Under the pieces are notes generated by a model. That model was given only the letters and a program-made list of their open reading frames with translations. It searched no databases and had not been told where the DNA came from. 64,000 bases of DNA from Orrella marina. GTDB taxonomy: Bacteria; Pseudomonadota; Gammaproteobacteria; Burkholderiales; Burkholderiaceae_B. The translations under genes and the position numbers were made by a program. Below are positions 9,828 through 18,888 of this stretch, piece after piece. Location: the NCBI RefSeq assembly GCF_003058465.1, contig NZ_CP028901.1, positions 2,728,001-2,792,000 of the forward strand. The letters run 5' to 3'. The stretch's first letter is position 1. Each line of letters opens with the position of its first letter.

Positions 9828-11528
9828 CTACCTGGGCCCCGAAAACGAAGCTGGATACAGTTTCTTCCAGAACCCACACTGGTACTCAGACTCGGGATCA
9901 AACATCGCAATCTGCCCGGGCCCAACCCGCATGGATTGTTGTGAGACATTGAAAGGCAGCCACTGCGGCAGACCATCGCTAACGGGAATGCCTGTTCTCA
10001 TGAAACTGGCCCACGACTTGACCACATCATCGGCCACTTGTTGCGAGGCCAGGGAGAGATCCGGCGCATTCATCCGGCTCGTATTGGAAAAATTCGGAAA
10101 GAAGTAGTTCAGATCGGACGAGTGCACAGCCCCAAGTTCAAACCCCGGGTCAGGTTTAGCCGGGATGGAAACCCCGAGAACCGGAACAGTGCGATCGGCA
10201 AACTCCATCTTGAATATGGGGAGGTGCCGCGACAGCAGCCTTGCTGTATCGACATACTGACAATGATTGAGTCCGACACCCGGATGAAAGTCTGTGTTGA
10301 CCGACCCTAACGCTGCGGCAGCAGATGATTCTCGATCGGCCGGATACCGCTCGAGAACAGCCTGCGCATGATCGCCATACACGGCACGCAAGTGATCCAG
10401 GTAATTCTCATGCGTAATGACATCACCTGCCTGCACGGCGTATCCGACATAGAGCCGCAGCTCATCCCGGGTACCGCTATAAAGCAACGGAATCGGCAAG
10501 ACCTTGCCAGACTCAAGCGACTCAAGCCCCTGCCGTGGCAGCGTCCGGGTACCGTAGACCGGCGCAAACGCAGCCAGATCCGACCCTGCAATACGGTCTC
10601 CAGCTTGCATCAACGCGTTGGCATCCTTGCCTCGCAGGCATTCGAGCACATCCGTACCTTTCGCACAGCCCGCTTCGCGTGCCACCTGCTCTCCAAATGA
10701 ACCCCATTGTTCAGCACTGCGCAATCCGAACGAACATGCCGCGCTGGTGATGATGGCCTTGTGAAATAGCCCTTGTGTTCTCTCTGGTGTCATCAGATGC
10801 ATGCAGACGGATGCGCCGCCCGCTGACTCGCCCGCAAGGGTGATGTTGTCCGGATCGCCACCAAACTCAGAAATATTGTCCTGAACCCACTTCATCGCAA
10901 GAAGCTGGTCCTCAAGTGCGTACCCACCGTTGTGCTCGGCATCAAATGCCGGATGGGGCATGAATCCGAATACGCCGAGACGGTAGTTGAATGAAACGAC
11001 AACTGCATTTGCATCTCGGGCGAGTCGGTCAAGCCGATACAGTGAGCCGGACCCGCCTACAAACGCCCCGCCATGTATCCACACGAGCACAGGCAATGTT
11101 TGCTCACGCAAAGGAACATCAGGCTGGAACGGACGCGAAATGTTCAAGGTCAGACAGTCCTCGGCCTCACTCGCCTCGGTCAGGTTGTATCGCGCAAGCT
11201 GTGCGCACGCGGGCTTGAAGTGGGCTGCATCCAGCACACCCCTCCAAGGGGGTGCCGGTTGAGCAAGCGTCCACCGCCGCTCACCCGCAACGGAGTCTCC
11301 AAACGGAATCCCCCGAAAAGCCAGCACATCTTGTGCACCCGGCATCCCGGGCGCCCTGCCTTGCAGCACACCCTGCACCTTGCCAGCCGCAGTCTGAACG
11401 ACCGGACCTGGAGACTCTGCCAGTGCCGGCGACACGATAGAGACATTCATTCCTGCTGCCAGTAGCCACACACTGGCCAGCAGCCTGAGCGATCTGCCAG
11501 ACCCTTTCAACCGTCGTCCCATACTCAT
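9828..11528 (-). CDS. Type B carboxylesterase, exported
   Basis: A 566-residue carboxylesterase/lipase of the alpha/beta-hydrolase COesterase family. A basic start and hydrophobic segment (LRLLASVWLLAAGMNVSIV) ending near SPALAES form a Sec signal peptide, so it should act in the periplasm or outside. The oxyanion motif is WIHGGAFVGGSG and the nucleophile Ser lies in GESAGGASV. A His in the VHSSDLNYFF stretch fits the catalytic His. Paired cysteines suggest disulfides. The natural ester substrate cannot be told from sequence. It is followed on the opposite side by no operon partner. Confidence 0.88.
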   Translation of the reverse strand: MSMGRRLKGSGRSLRLLASVWLLAAGMNVSIVSPALAESPGPVVQTAAGKVQGVLQGRAPGMPGAQDVLAFRGIPFGDSVAGERRWTLAQPAPPWRGVLDAAHFKPACAQLARYNLTEASEAEDCLTLNISRPFQPDVPLREQTLPVLVWIHGGAFVGGSGSLYRLDRLARDANAVVVSFNYRLGVFGFMPHPAFDAEHNGGYALEDQLLAMKWVQDNISEFGGDPDNITLAGESAGGASVCMHLMTPERTQGLFHKAIITSAACSFGLRSAEQWGSFGEQVAREAGCAKGTDVLECLRGKDANALMQAGDRIAGSDLAAFAPVYGTRTLPRQGLESLESGKVLPIPLLYSGTRDELRLYVGYAVQAGDVITHENYLDHLRAVYGDHAQAVLERYPADRESSAAAALGSVNTDFHPGVGLNHCQYVDTARLLSRHLPIFKMEFADRTVPVLGVSIPAKPDPGFELGAVHSSDLNYFFPNFSNTSRMNAPDLSLASQQVADDVVKSWASFMRTGIPVSDGLPQWLPFNVSQQSMRVGPGQIAMFDPESEYQCGFWKKLYPASFSGPR

Positions 11529-11583
11529 GAAGTCACACTCGCCAGGCCTGTCGATTTGTCGTTGATGTCACGCCCCGACCACC

Positions 11584-12183
11584 TTAACGGCCAAGCGCAT
11601 AAAACTCGCTGTTCGGGCGCATGCTGCTTACGTTGGCAATCCGGTTGGACATTCCGAAGAATGCCGAAATCCCCATGATGTCCCAGATATCATCATCATT
11701 AAAGCCATGCACCTTGAGCCCCTCAAAATCCGATTCATCCACCAGATGGGCACTCTGCGAAACCTTCATCGCAAAATCCAGCATGGCTTTTTGACGCTCG
11801 GTTATATCTGCCTTGCGGTAATTGGAAGCGACCTGATCGGCAATCAACGGGTTCTTGGCCCGTATCCGCAAAATCGCACCGTGGGCGATCACACAGTACT
11901 GACATTGATTCACGCTACTGGTCGCCACCACAATCATCTCACGTTCAGCCTTGGAGAGATTGCCGGGACGCTCCATCAAGGCATCATGATAGGCAAAGAA
12001 GGCACGAAACTCGTCCGGACGATGCGCCAGCGTGAGAAACACATTGGGAATGAAACCCGACTTCTCCTGCACCTTGAGTATCCGTTGCCTGATATCTTCT
12101 GGCATCTCGTTGAGTTCAGGAACGTGAAACCGGCTCACCGGCTGCTCGGGCTGTTCGTCTGACGACTTGTCTTTATCGGTCAT
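11584..12183 (-). CDS. AhpD-like peroxidase-related protein
   Basis: A 199-residue carboxymuconolactone decarboxylase/AhpD-fold protein. The redox motif is VNQCQYCVIAHG, with the CxxC plus His of alkylhydroperoxidase-like proteins; the LSKAEREMIVVATS helix before it is also typical. It probably reduces peroxides with thiol donors, but the donor system is unknown. An ATG at 12183 behind GGAG is preferred over a TTG 24 bases upstream. It lies about 55 bases upstream of the esterase on the same strand and may share a transcript with it. Confidence 0.8.
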   Translation of the reverse strand: MTDKDKSSDEQPEQPVSRFHVPELNEMPEDIRQRILKVQEKSGFIPNVFLTLAHRPDEFRAFFAYHDALMERPGNLSKAEREMIVVATSSVNQCQYCVIAHGAILRIRAKNPLIADQVASNYRKADITERQKAMLDFAMKVSQSAHLVDESDFEGLKVHGFNDDDIWDIMGISAFFGMSNRIANVSSMRPNSEFYALGR

Positions 12184-12294
12184 TGCATTCTCCACGACCA
12201 TCCTCAAGTGATGGCCAGTTAATGATTACTCTGCTCCACTCGTGCCGTACGGACGCACCGCGCAGTGTCCTGCTGGATGTCTGATACAGCAGGA

Positions 12295-13278
12295 TCATCG
12301 ATTGACGTCCACCACCAACCGCCCCCTGATCTTGCCTTCCAGCAACTGCGTTGCCAGATCGATCGCATCAGCCAGGCCGACTTCCTTGCAGATGCTATCC
12401 AGTTTCCGAACATCCAGATCGGTTGCGAGCCGGGCCCAGGCCTGAATGCGATCGTCTCGCGGACACATGACGCTATCAATACCAGCCAGCGTGACGTTAC
12501 GTAGGATGAACGGCGCAACCGTTGCAGGCAAGTCCATTCCTGCAGCAAGCCCACACGCTGTCACAACACCACGGTAACGCATGGTGGCGCAGATGTTGGC
12601 AAGCGTATGACTGCCAACGGTGTCAATCGCCCCCGCCCACCGCTCTTTACCTAACGGTTTGCCCGGAGAAGAAAAGTCTTCACGCGACAGTACATGACTG
12701 GCGCCCAGTCCTTTAAGATAGGGCTCCTCCTCCGTGCGCCCTGTAACGGCCACCACCTCGTAGCCAAGTTTGCTCAGGACAGCGACCGCCACACTGCCTA
12801 CGCCACCCGATGCACCGGTGACGACGATCTCACCCTGATCGGGCCTGACGCCGTGTCGCTCAAGGGCAAGAATGCAAAGCATGGCGGTGTATCCGGCGGT
12901 TCCGATAGCCATTGCCTGCTTCAGACTGAAAGCATCCGGGACGGGGATCAGCCAGTCACCCTTTAACCGTGCCCTCTGAGCCAGCCCACCCCAGTGGGTC
13001 TCGCCGACGCCCCAGCCATTCAAAAGCACCTTGTCACCTGGCTTGTATCGAGGATGTGAGGAGCTTTGCACGACGCCAGCAAGATCAATGCCGGGGACCA
13101 TGGGAAATCTTCTGACGACTGGAGCTTTGCCAGTGATCGCGAGTCCGTCTTTGTAATTGAGCGTTGAATAGGCAACATCAACGGTCACATCACTGTCCGG
13201 CAACCGGGTGTCATCAAGCATGGTCAGTGACGCACCATATCCCTGCTCGTTCTTGTCAATCAATATCGCTCTGAACAT
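12295..13278 (-). CDS. acuI: Acrylyl-CoA reductase-type zinc-free MDR oxidoreductase
   Basis: A 327-residue medium-chain dehydrogenase/reductase of the YhdH/AcuI group. Features are the [10 protein letters not shown] and PGIDLAGVV segments, [12 protein letters not shown], and the NADPH-binding [11 protein letters not shown] motif. The group reduces acrylyl-CoA to propionyl-CoA with NADPH, a detoxifying step. No catalytic zinc-binding site is seen, as expected for the quinone-oxidoreductase-like branch. The ATG at 13278 (MFRAILI) is preferred over a TTG six bases upstream. Confidence 0.88.
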   Translation of the reverse strand: MFRAILIDKNEQGYGASLTMLDDTRLPDSDVTVDVAYSTLNYKDGLAITGKAPVVRRFPMVPGIDLAGVVQSSSHPRYKPGDKVLLNGWGVGETHWGGLAQRARLKGDWLIPVPDAFSLKQAMAIGTAGYTAMLCILALERHGVRPDQGEIVVTGASGGVGSVAVAVLSKLGYEVVAVTGRTEEEPYLKGLGASHVLSREDFSSPGKPLGKERWAGAIDTVGSHTLANICATMRYRGVVTACGLAAGMDLPATVAPFILRNVTLAGIDSVMCPRDDRIQAWARLATDLDVRKLDSICKEVGLADAIDLATQLLEGKIRGRLVVDVNR

Positions 13279-13419
13279 CGCCAATTCCTATCCAAGTGTT
13301 GGACCATGACCTGGGTTGACGATGGCACAGCCCCGAAACCCAGGCACTGTGGTGCGACTGACAGCCGATACTCGCACGCTGATGAACTCGACACACACCT
13401 CACTAAGAATTCTGCACTA

Positions 13420-13980
13420 GCGGCGCATCAGGAAGCAATCGGTACAAATGCCGACACGAATGACACGACTAACACGATCAACTGCCAGCACCCTGCTTCC
13501 TTCCGAGGCTTCAATACTTATGGCGATCAAAACGCAACCCATTCAACCCATCCCAGGCACGATATGAACACCAATACACTCTGCCAGATCGATGAACTGA
13601 AGATCACGCTGGACCTGAACAGCGCAATGTACCTACCCGGCCAATTTATCCTTGCTGAAGCACTTGAAGCCGGCAGCGTGCTGAACGCCATGAAAGACTG
13701 ACTCCCTCACGCACTCTACCGTCAAGCCATCACGCAGAGCAGGGATTGACTGGCTTCTCACGCTCGTCCTTGATCGGAATGAACCGGGCATTGCCATGTA
13801 CGCCGGGGTTACACCGATCGGGCAGATACGTGCACTGGTGCCAGCAGTGCGACACCGTGTCCCTTGAGAGCAACGTGAGCGTGCCATGCAACCTGTCTGG
13901 AGGGACTGGCGTGTAAAAAAAGTCCCGGCGGGTAAATGTTTCACGGTGCCCCCTCCACACCCGTTTCCGTGACGCTTTGC
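13420..13980 (-). pseudogene. RES-domain toxin remnant (NAD+-degrading type), frameshifted
   Basis: Broken minus-strand pieces in different frames resemble a RES-family NAD+ phosphorylase toxin when joined. One frame gives YTPVPPDRLHGTLTLLSR and, further on, GNARFIPIKDEREKPV; the next gives IPALRDGLTVECVRESVFHG and FSKDKLAG; after an in-frame TAG the same frame continues VHCAVQVQRDLQFIDLA. The order and spacing follow the RES fold (RF-P, P-LY-G, E-VFH, KSKL, R-L--VDL). At least one frameshift plus one stop break it. It follows the remnant antitoxin gene, the usual antitoxin-toxin order. Boundaries are approximate. The plus-strand reading frames here show no family resemblance. Confidence 0.6.
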
Positions 13981-14400
13981 TCACGCATGGGCAGCATCCT
14001 GAAACTCGCCCACAGCCGCTGCGATCACCGGCGTGGGAGTTGATGTCACTAGATTCTCTGGTCGTATTTCTCCCAGGCAACTGTTCTCAGAACGGAACCA
14101 GTAGGCCATACCCCCGGAATCTTTATGGCCTTCAAACGACCCGGAGATCCTGGCAAGCGCACTCACTGGTCTGAAACCTGTATCGCGATCCAGTCCGTAG
14201 CCCGGAAAAATAGTCCACACCCTGGTTAATGGCGAAGATGAGCCCCTGCTTTCTCCATTTACTGAGCCGATCGCCGGGACTACGGGTGCTCAGTCCGGTA
14301 ACTTGCGCAACCTCAGGCGCAGTCAGCCACTCACCACTTTCCAAAGAGCCTGAAGGGTCATGTTCTGATGGGCCGCTATAAGCAAAAGGACGCCTACGAC
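13981..14400 (-). pseudogene. MbcA/ParS-like antitoxin remnant, frameshifted
   Basis: Two overlapping minus-strand frames join into one recognisable protein. The first part reads SGEWLTAPEVAQVTGLSTRS, then KWRKQGLIFAINQGVDYF, a DNA-binding N-terminal region; the second continues PGYGLDRDTGFRPVSALARI and AYWFRSENSCLGEIRPENL, like the toxin-binding domain of Xre/MbcA/ParS antitoxins. The break is a TTTTT tract (GACTATTTTTCCGGG) where four T would keep the frame. Its end overlaps the start of the RES remnant. The true start is not clear. Confidence 0.55.
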
Positions 14401-14484
14401 ACTTACTACTGCGTGCGGGACAACTTCGAGGCTGGTCCGACCGGTCAACCGGCCTCAGGCAACTGTGGAGCAGACAAGGGGACA

Positions 14485-14557
14485 TGGAGCGGTGATGGGA
14501 ATCGAACCCACGCCTGAGGCTTGGGAAGCCGCCGTTCTACCATTGAACGACACCCGC
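14485..14557 (-). tRNA. tRNA-Gly(CCC), acceptor stem defective
   Basis: Read on the minus strand it begins GCGGGTG, has a D-arm GTTC-AATGGTA-GAAC, an anticodon loop TTCCCAA (anticodon CCC), a T-loop TTCGATT and a genomic CCA. The 3' acceptor strand reads CACCGC where CACCCGC would pair with GCGGGTG, so one base pair is missing and a G bulges; the anticodon stem also has a C-T mismatch. The gene is one base short. It may be a decayed or tolerated variant, because a UCC-anticodon tRNA-Gly can read GGG, or the missing C may be a sequencing error. Confidence 0.7.
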
Positions 14558-14577
14558 GCAAGATCTTTATTACAGGA

Positions 14578-14608
14578 TCAACAACCAGCGCACAGGCAAG
14601 GCTAAAAT
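14578..14608 (+). promoter_or_regulatory. Possible thiS promoter, leaderless arrangement
   Basis: TAAAAT at 14603-14608 is a good -10 hexamer, with a weak TCAACA -35 nineteen bases upstream. Transcription would start within a base or two of the thiS ATG at 14616, where no ribosome-binding site is visible. Confidence 0.35.
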
Positions 14609-14615
14609 ACACCCT

Positions 14616-14816
14616 ATGCAAATACAACTGAATGGCCATACTACGACGGTTGAAACTGGCTCGACCGTACTGGATCTCCTCGCCAGACTGGACCTGACCG
14701 GCAAACGGGTGGCAGTCGAGATCAACCGGCAAATCGTCCCCAGAAGCCAGCACGCTAATCACACCGTTCAGGAGAATGATGTCGTGGAAGTGGTTGTCGC
14801 CGTCGGTGGAGGCTGA
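14616..14816 (+). CDS. thiS: Sulfur carrier protein ThiS
   Basis: A 66-residue ubiquitin-fold sulfur carrier for thiazole synthesis. The start [15 protein letters not shown] and the C-terminal VVVAVGGG with its terminal Gly-Gly, which becomes the thiocarboxylate, are diagnostic. The partner thiazole synthase gene thiG would normally follow but is absent: trmB starts five bases later. The gene has no visible ribosome-binding site and may be translated from a leaderless mRNA. Confidence 0.9.
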   Translation: MQIQLNGHTTTVETGSTVLDLLARLDLTGKRVAVEINRQIVPRSQHANHTVQENDVVEVVVAVGGG

Positions 14817-14821
14817 TACCC

Positions 14822-15511
14822 ATGCAATCAACACATATCCGTAGCTTCGTTCACCGGCGCGGACACATTACTCAGGGACAGCGTCAGGCACTCGAGACGC
14901 TTGCGCCGCAGTGGGTTATACCGCTCAAGGCAACCAGCCTGAACTATGAGAAAGCATTCGATCGCTCGGCACCCGTCATCCTGGAAATCGGGTTTGGCAT
15001 GGGAGAGACCACGGCAACCATCGCAAGCAACCAGCCTGACCATAACTTCCTGGGTGTGGAGGTCTTTAACGCGGGGGTCGGCAAACTTCTGACCAGGATT
15101 GAAGAGCAATCGCTTCAAAACATACGCATCATTCAGCATGACGCGGTCGAGGTGCTTCAGACAATGATTTCGCCAGGCAGCCTGGCAGGCGTACACATTT
15201 TCTTTCCTGATCCCTGGCCCAAAAAACGCCACCACAAGCGCAGACTGATCCAGCCTCCGTTCATCGAATTACTGGCAAGCCGAATCGCACCTGGCGGCTA
15301 TCTGCATTGCGCCACAGACTGGGAACATTACGCTCATCAAATGCTGGAAGTGCTGAATGCCAGCCCGCTAATCGACAACACTTGCGAGGGATTTTGCCCC
15401 CGGCCAGAGCACAGACCGCTCACCAAGTTCGAAGCCCGTGGATTAAGACTCGGGCATGGCGTGTTTGATCTGGTTTTCAAACGCAACGAAGAACCCGCCC
15501 CGAAAGACTGA
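14822..15511 (+). CDS. trmB: tRNA (guanine-N7-)-methyltransferase
   Basis: A 229-residue SAM-dependent enzyme that makes m7G46 in the tRNA variable loop. It shows the SAM-binding [15 protein letters not shown] motif, then [13 protein letters not shown], the TrmB signature [16 protein letters not shown], and the conserved [17 protein letters not shown] tail. The ATG lies five bases after thiS, so the two are probably cotranscribed. A strong two-way terminator follows. Confidence 0.95.
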   Translation: MQSTHIRSFVHRRGHITQGQRQALETLAPQWVIPLKATSLNYEKAFDRSAPVILEIGFGMGETTATIASNQPDHNFLGVEVFNAGVGKLLTRIEEQSLQNIRIIQHDAVEVLQTMISPGSLAGVHIFFPDPWPKKRHHKRRLIQPPFIELLASRIAPGGYLHCATDWEHYAHQMLEVLNASPLIDNTCEGFCPRPEHRPLTKFEARGLRLGHGVFDLVFKRNEEPAPKD

Positions 15512-15556
15512 GCCCAATCGCCAATCAAGCGTCCTGTCCGAGCCAATCCGACGTTC

Positions 15557-15603
15557 ATATAAAAGAGCGGCCAGACTTTTGAGGTCTGGCCGCTCTTTTA
15601 TAT
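15557..15603. terminator. Bidirectional intrinsic terminator between trmB and ffh
   Basis: A near-perfect 20-bp inverted repeat (ATATAAAAGAGCGGCCAGAC and its complement) around a TTTTGAG loop. The A-run on one side and T-run on the other serve both converging genes. Confidence 0.9.
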
Positions 15604-15700
15604 GACATGGCTTACAGCAGCCCCCCCGTGGTGATCGCATGCTGTGGCCTTCAATACCGCAGCGCAATAAACCCTTCGTCATCAGCACCACCGTCAGCCA

Positions 15701-17113
15701 TTAGCGTCCGAACCCACCGAGTTTGCCCAAGCCTTTCATGCCCCCCATGGCACGCATCATCTTGGCCATACCGCCTTTTTTCATCTGTTTCATCATGCCC
15801 TGCATCTGGGTGAACTGGTTCAGCAGACGATTGACTTCCTGTACTGACACGCCGGATCCGGCCGCGATTCGGCGCTTGCGGGACGCCTTGAGCAACTCAG
15901 GCTTGGAACGTTCCGTGGCTGTCATTGAGTTCAGAATGCCTTCAGTACGGCGCATCTGCTTTTCTGCCTGACCACTTTGCAACTGTCCTGCCGCTTGGGC
16001 AAACTGGCCCGGCAACTTGTCGAGCAGGCTGCTCATGTCACCCATTTTGCGAACCTGAACCAGTTGTTCCCGAAAATCATTCAGATCAAACTTGTCACCC
16101 GATTTGATCTTCGCAGCCAGCTTCTCTGCCCCAGCCACATCCATTTTCTGCTGGGCCTGCTCGACCAGCGAGACAATGTCCCCCATGCCGAGCACCCGTT
16201 GCGCCATACGCTCCGGGTGAAATGCCTCAAACCCGTCCAGCTTTTCTGATACACCGACAAACTTCAGGGGCTTGCCAGTGATATGTCGCACTGAAAGCGC
16301 AGCGCCGCCGCGGGCATCACCATCCAGCTTGGTAAGGACCACCCCCGTCAGCGGCAGCGCCTCACCAAATGCCTTGGCGGTGTTGACCGCATCCTGGCCC
16401 TGCATGGCATCCACAACAAACAACGTCTCAACCGGATCGAGCAATTTATGCAACGACTGGATTTCCTGCATCATGGCCGTATCAATACCCAGACGCCCTG
16501 CCGTGTCCACGATCAGCACATCAAAATGCTGCCGCTTCGCAAAATCCAGCGCATCGCGTGCGATGTCTTCCGGCTTCTGTGTGGCGTCTGACGGGATCCA
16601 CTCAACACCTGCCTGCTGGGCAACGGTGCGCAACTGCTCAATCGCTGCAGGTCGGTAGACGTCAGCGCTGACCACTGCAACTTTTTTCTTTGAACCTTTG
16701 CGCCCGCCCTGTGTGTACTGGCCCGCACTGAGCCAGCGCGCCAGTTTTGCCGTCGTGGTAGTTTTACCCGCACCTTGCAAACCGGCCATCAGAATGACTG
16801 CTGGTGGCTGGGCCGCCAACGAGAGTTCGCTCGCATGCTCTCCGAGGTCGCCCCCCATCAACGCGGTCAATTCCCTGTGCACAACGCCGACAAGTGCCTG
16901 ACCTGGACTCAGACTGCCTGCAACCTCCTCACCCAAGGCCTTCTGTTTGACCTGCTCGACAAACTGCCTCACGACTGGCAAGGCAACATCCGCCTCGAGC
17001 AGAGCGAGACGAACTTCACGCATCATCTCCTGGGTATTGGCCTCGGTTAGACGGGCCTGACCGCGTATTGTCTTTACAACACGCGACATTCGTTCGGTAA
17101 GGTTCTCAAGCAT
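15701..17113 (-). CDS. ffh: Signal recognition particle GTPase Ffh
   Basis: A 470-residue SRP54 homologue that binds signal sequences and 4.5S RNA and delivers ribosomes to FtsY. The N-domain starts MLENLTERMSRVVKTIRGQ; the G-domain has GLQGAGKTTTTAKLA (P-loop), VDTAGRLG and TKLDGDARGGAALS; the C-terminal M-domain is Met- and Gly-rich, ending MGGMKGLGKLGGFGR. Length and motifs are complete. It is divergent from the cytochrome assembly gene. Confidence 0.97.
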   Translation of the reverse strand: MLENLTERMSRVVKTIRGQARLTEANTQEMMREVRLALLEADVALPVVRQFVEQVKQKALGEEVAGSLSPGQALVGVVHRELTALMGGDLGEHASELSLAAQPPAVILMAGLQGAGKTTTTAKLARWLSAGQYTQGGRKGSKKKVAVVSADVYRPAAIEQLRTVAQQAGVEWIPSDATQKPEDIARDALDFAKRQHFDVLIVDTAGRLGIDTAMMQEIQSLHKLLDPVETLFVVDAMQGQDAVNTAKAFGEALPLTGVVLTKLDGDARGGAALSVRHITGKPLKFVGVSEKLDGFEAFHPERMAQRVLGMGDIVSLVEQAQQKMDVAGAEKLAAKIKSGDKFDLNDFREQLVQVRKMGDMSSLLDKLPGQFAQAAGQLQSGQAEKQMRRTEGILNSMTATERSKPELLKASRKRRIAAGSGVSVQEVNRLLNQFTQMQGMMKQMKKGGMAKMMRAMGGMKGLGKLGGFGR

Positions 17114-17140
17114 GGTGACAGATTCGCTTAAACTAGATGG

Positions 17141-17995
17141 ATGTCATCAGGGATTGTATTTCACTCGCTTGCCGCACTGGTCTATCTTGGACTGGCAGCG
17201 GTGCTATGGGGCACGTTACAGGCCGGCAAACCAGTCGAAGCACTGGGCCGCCAGACACGTCTCGGGCTTCTGATCGCTCTGGGGCTGCAGGGCTTTGCCC
17301 TCTGGCACCAGGTACTGGGTCATGGATTGCTTCAGATCAACTGGGCGCTGGCGCTCTCCGCTGCACTCTGGCTGGGCCTGGCCATCTACTGGCTGGAGAG
17401 TCTCGTCGTCAGGATTGACGGCATCCAGTTGCTGCTACTACCGCTTGCCGGTATTGTGTGCCTGTTTGCCGGTCTCTATCCAAAGACCTTCATTATTGCA
17501 TCTTCGGACGACCCCGCCCTGCGATGGCACCTTTTGCTCGCTTTGAGTGCATACGGGATCATCACCATCGCCGCAATGCAGGCAGCCCTCATGGCAGCGC
17601 TCGACTACCACCTGCACAACCCGCGGGAATCGATCGGCAGTGTCACAGGACTTCGCAAGGCGCTTGGACGCATGCTGGACGTTCAACCGCCGTTGCTAAC
17701 CCAGGAGAGGTTGCTGTTCCGCCTCATCTGGGTAGCCTTCACCGCTTTGACCTTCACAATCGTCACCGGTGCACTGATCACTCTGGCGATGACAGGCAAG
17801 TGGCTCCTGCTGGACCACAAAACGGTATTCACGCTTTTATCGTGGATCACCTTTGCGGTCCTGCTGACCGGGCGCATTTTGCGAGGCTGGCGCGGTCGTA
17901 TCGCGCTTCGTTATACCATGATAGGTTTTGTGTTTGTCGTGCTTTCCTACAGCGGCAGCCGGTTTGTAGTGGACGTGATTCTGGAGAGGGTGTAA
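17141..17995 (+). CDS. CcsA/HemX-family cytochrome c assembly membrane protein (YpjD type)
   Basis: A 284-residue protein with eight or so hydrophobic segments, for example SLAALVYLGLAAVLWG and FTALTFTIVTGALITLAMTG. Histidines in HQVLGHG, RWHLLLALSAYG and DHKTVFTLLSW fit the haem-handling positions of the CcsA/YpjD family. This small type, next to ffh, is conserved in beta- and gammaproteobacteria, but its exact role in cytochrome c maturation is poorly known. The first of three tightly packed plus-strand genes. Confidence 0.82.
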   Translation: MSSGIVFHSLAALVYLGLAAVLWGTLQAGKPVEALGRQTRLGLLIALGLQGFALWHQVLGHGLLQINWALALSAALWLGLAIYWLESLVVRIDGIQLLLLPLAGIVCLFAGLYPKTFIIASSDDPALRWHLLLALSAYGIITIAAMQAALMAALDYHLHNPRESIGSVTGLRKALGRMLDVQPPLLTQERLLFRLIWVAFTALTFTIVTGALITLAMTGKWLLLDHKTVFTLLSWITFAVLLTGRILRGWRGRIALRYTMIGFVFVVLSYSGSRFVVDVILERV

Positions 17996-17998
17996 CTC

Positions 17999-18259
17999 GT
18001 GGGTAAACTACTATTCTGGATTGCGGTCGTACTCGTGGTGCTCTTTGCCGTAAGGCTGATCAATCATCAGAAAGCCAAGGCTGCCAGGGCCCAGGAGCAG
18101 CCCCCCAACGCGCCACAGAAGCCAGGTCTGGACAAGGCAGAAGAAATGGTACGCTGTGCACACTGTGGCGTGTATCTGCCCCGATCCGAAGCTCTCATGA
18201 AAGAAGGACAGCTCTGGTGTAGTCAGGAGCACGCAAGCATTGGTGTCAAAGAACGATGA
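17999..18259 (+). CDS. PP0621-type small zinc-ribbon-like membrane protein
   Basis: An 86-residue protein with one N-terminal membrane helix (LLFWIAVVLVVLFAVRLI), a basic/Gln/Pro linker, and a C-terminal MVRCAHCGVYLPRSEALM motif followed by a Cys in WCSQEH. The CxxC plus C/H pattern suggests a small zinc-binding unit. Proteins of this PP0621 type commonly sit between a ypjD gene and ampD, as here. The start is a GTG four bases after the upstream stop; its end overlaps ampD by four bases. Function unknown. Confidence 0.8.
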   Translation: MGKLLFWIAVVLVVLFAVRLINHQKAKAARAQEQPPNAPQKPGLDKAEEMVRCAHCGVYLPRSEALMKEGQLWCSQEHASIGVKER

Positions 18260-18840
18260 TTCACATCCATGCCGACGGGTGGCTCGCGCCTGAACGTAAT
18301 GTGACCATCAGGCAATCGGATAATCACGACCAGCGTCAGCCTGGGGTTGAGCCAGATCTGCTAGTGATCCACAACATCAGCCTGCCACCCGGCGAGTTTG
18401 GAACGGGATGCCCTGCGGACCTTTTCTGTAACGCACTCGATTTTGAGGCGCACCCCTGGTTCGAAAACATCAGGGGACTCAAGGTCTCGGCGCACTTGCT
18501 GATTGATCGAACCGGGCACATCACCCAGTTTGTCTCGTGTAACGATCGCGCCTGGCATGCTGGCCTCTCTATGTTTCAAGGCAGGTCGGCCTGCAACGAC
18601 TTCTCGATTGGAATCGAGTTAGAGGGCACCGACGACACGCCCTATACGGATGCGCAGTACGACTCACTCGGCAGGCTGACCCGCGCACTCAGGGCTCGTT
18701 ACCCGCTGACTGCGGCACTGGGACATTGCCATATCGCTCCAGACAGAAAAACCGACCCCGGGTCTGAGTTTGACTGGGATCGGTTCGGACAGCTCACTAA
18801 TTGGCCAGAGTCGAGTCGACCTCCTCGCCTGATCGCGTAG
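18256..18840 (+). CDS. ampD: 1,6-anhydro-N-acetylmuramyl-L-alanine amidase
   Basis: A 194-residue cytoplasmic amidase_2 enzyme that recycles cell-wall muropeptides by cutting anhydroMurNAc from the peptide. It shows LVIHNISLPPGEFG with the first zinc His, HLLIDRTGHITQFV, AWHAGLS, and the C-terminal GHCHIAPDRKTDPG with the other His and Asp zinc ligands. It starts with the ATGA overlap to the preceding gene. Loss of AmpD often derepresses AmpC beta-lactamase in other species; no ampR or ampC is visible here. Confidence 0.94.
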   Translation: MIHIHADGWLAPERNVTIRQSDNHDQRQPGVEPDLLVIHNISLPPGEFGTGCPADLFCNALDFEAHPWFENIRGLKVSAHLLIDRTGHITQFVSCNDRAWHAGLSMFQGRSACNDFSIGIELEGTDDTPYTDAQYDSLGRLTRALRARYPLTAALGHCHIAPDRKTDPGSEFDWDRFGQLTNWPESSRPPRLIA

Positions 18841-18888
18841 CTGACGGGAACCTCGAGAACGGTCTCCAGGCGCCCGACGCCATCTGAA

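Noticed and set aside
13306..13701. 131-codon plus-strand frame after acuI
   Set aside because: Low-complexity Thr/Asn/His content, no family, and it lies antisense to the RES remnant.
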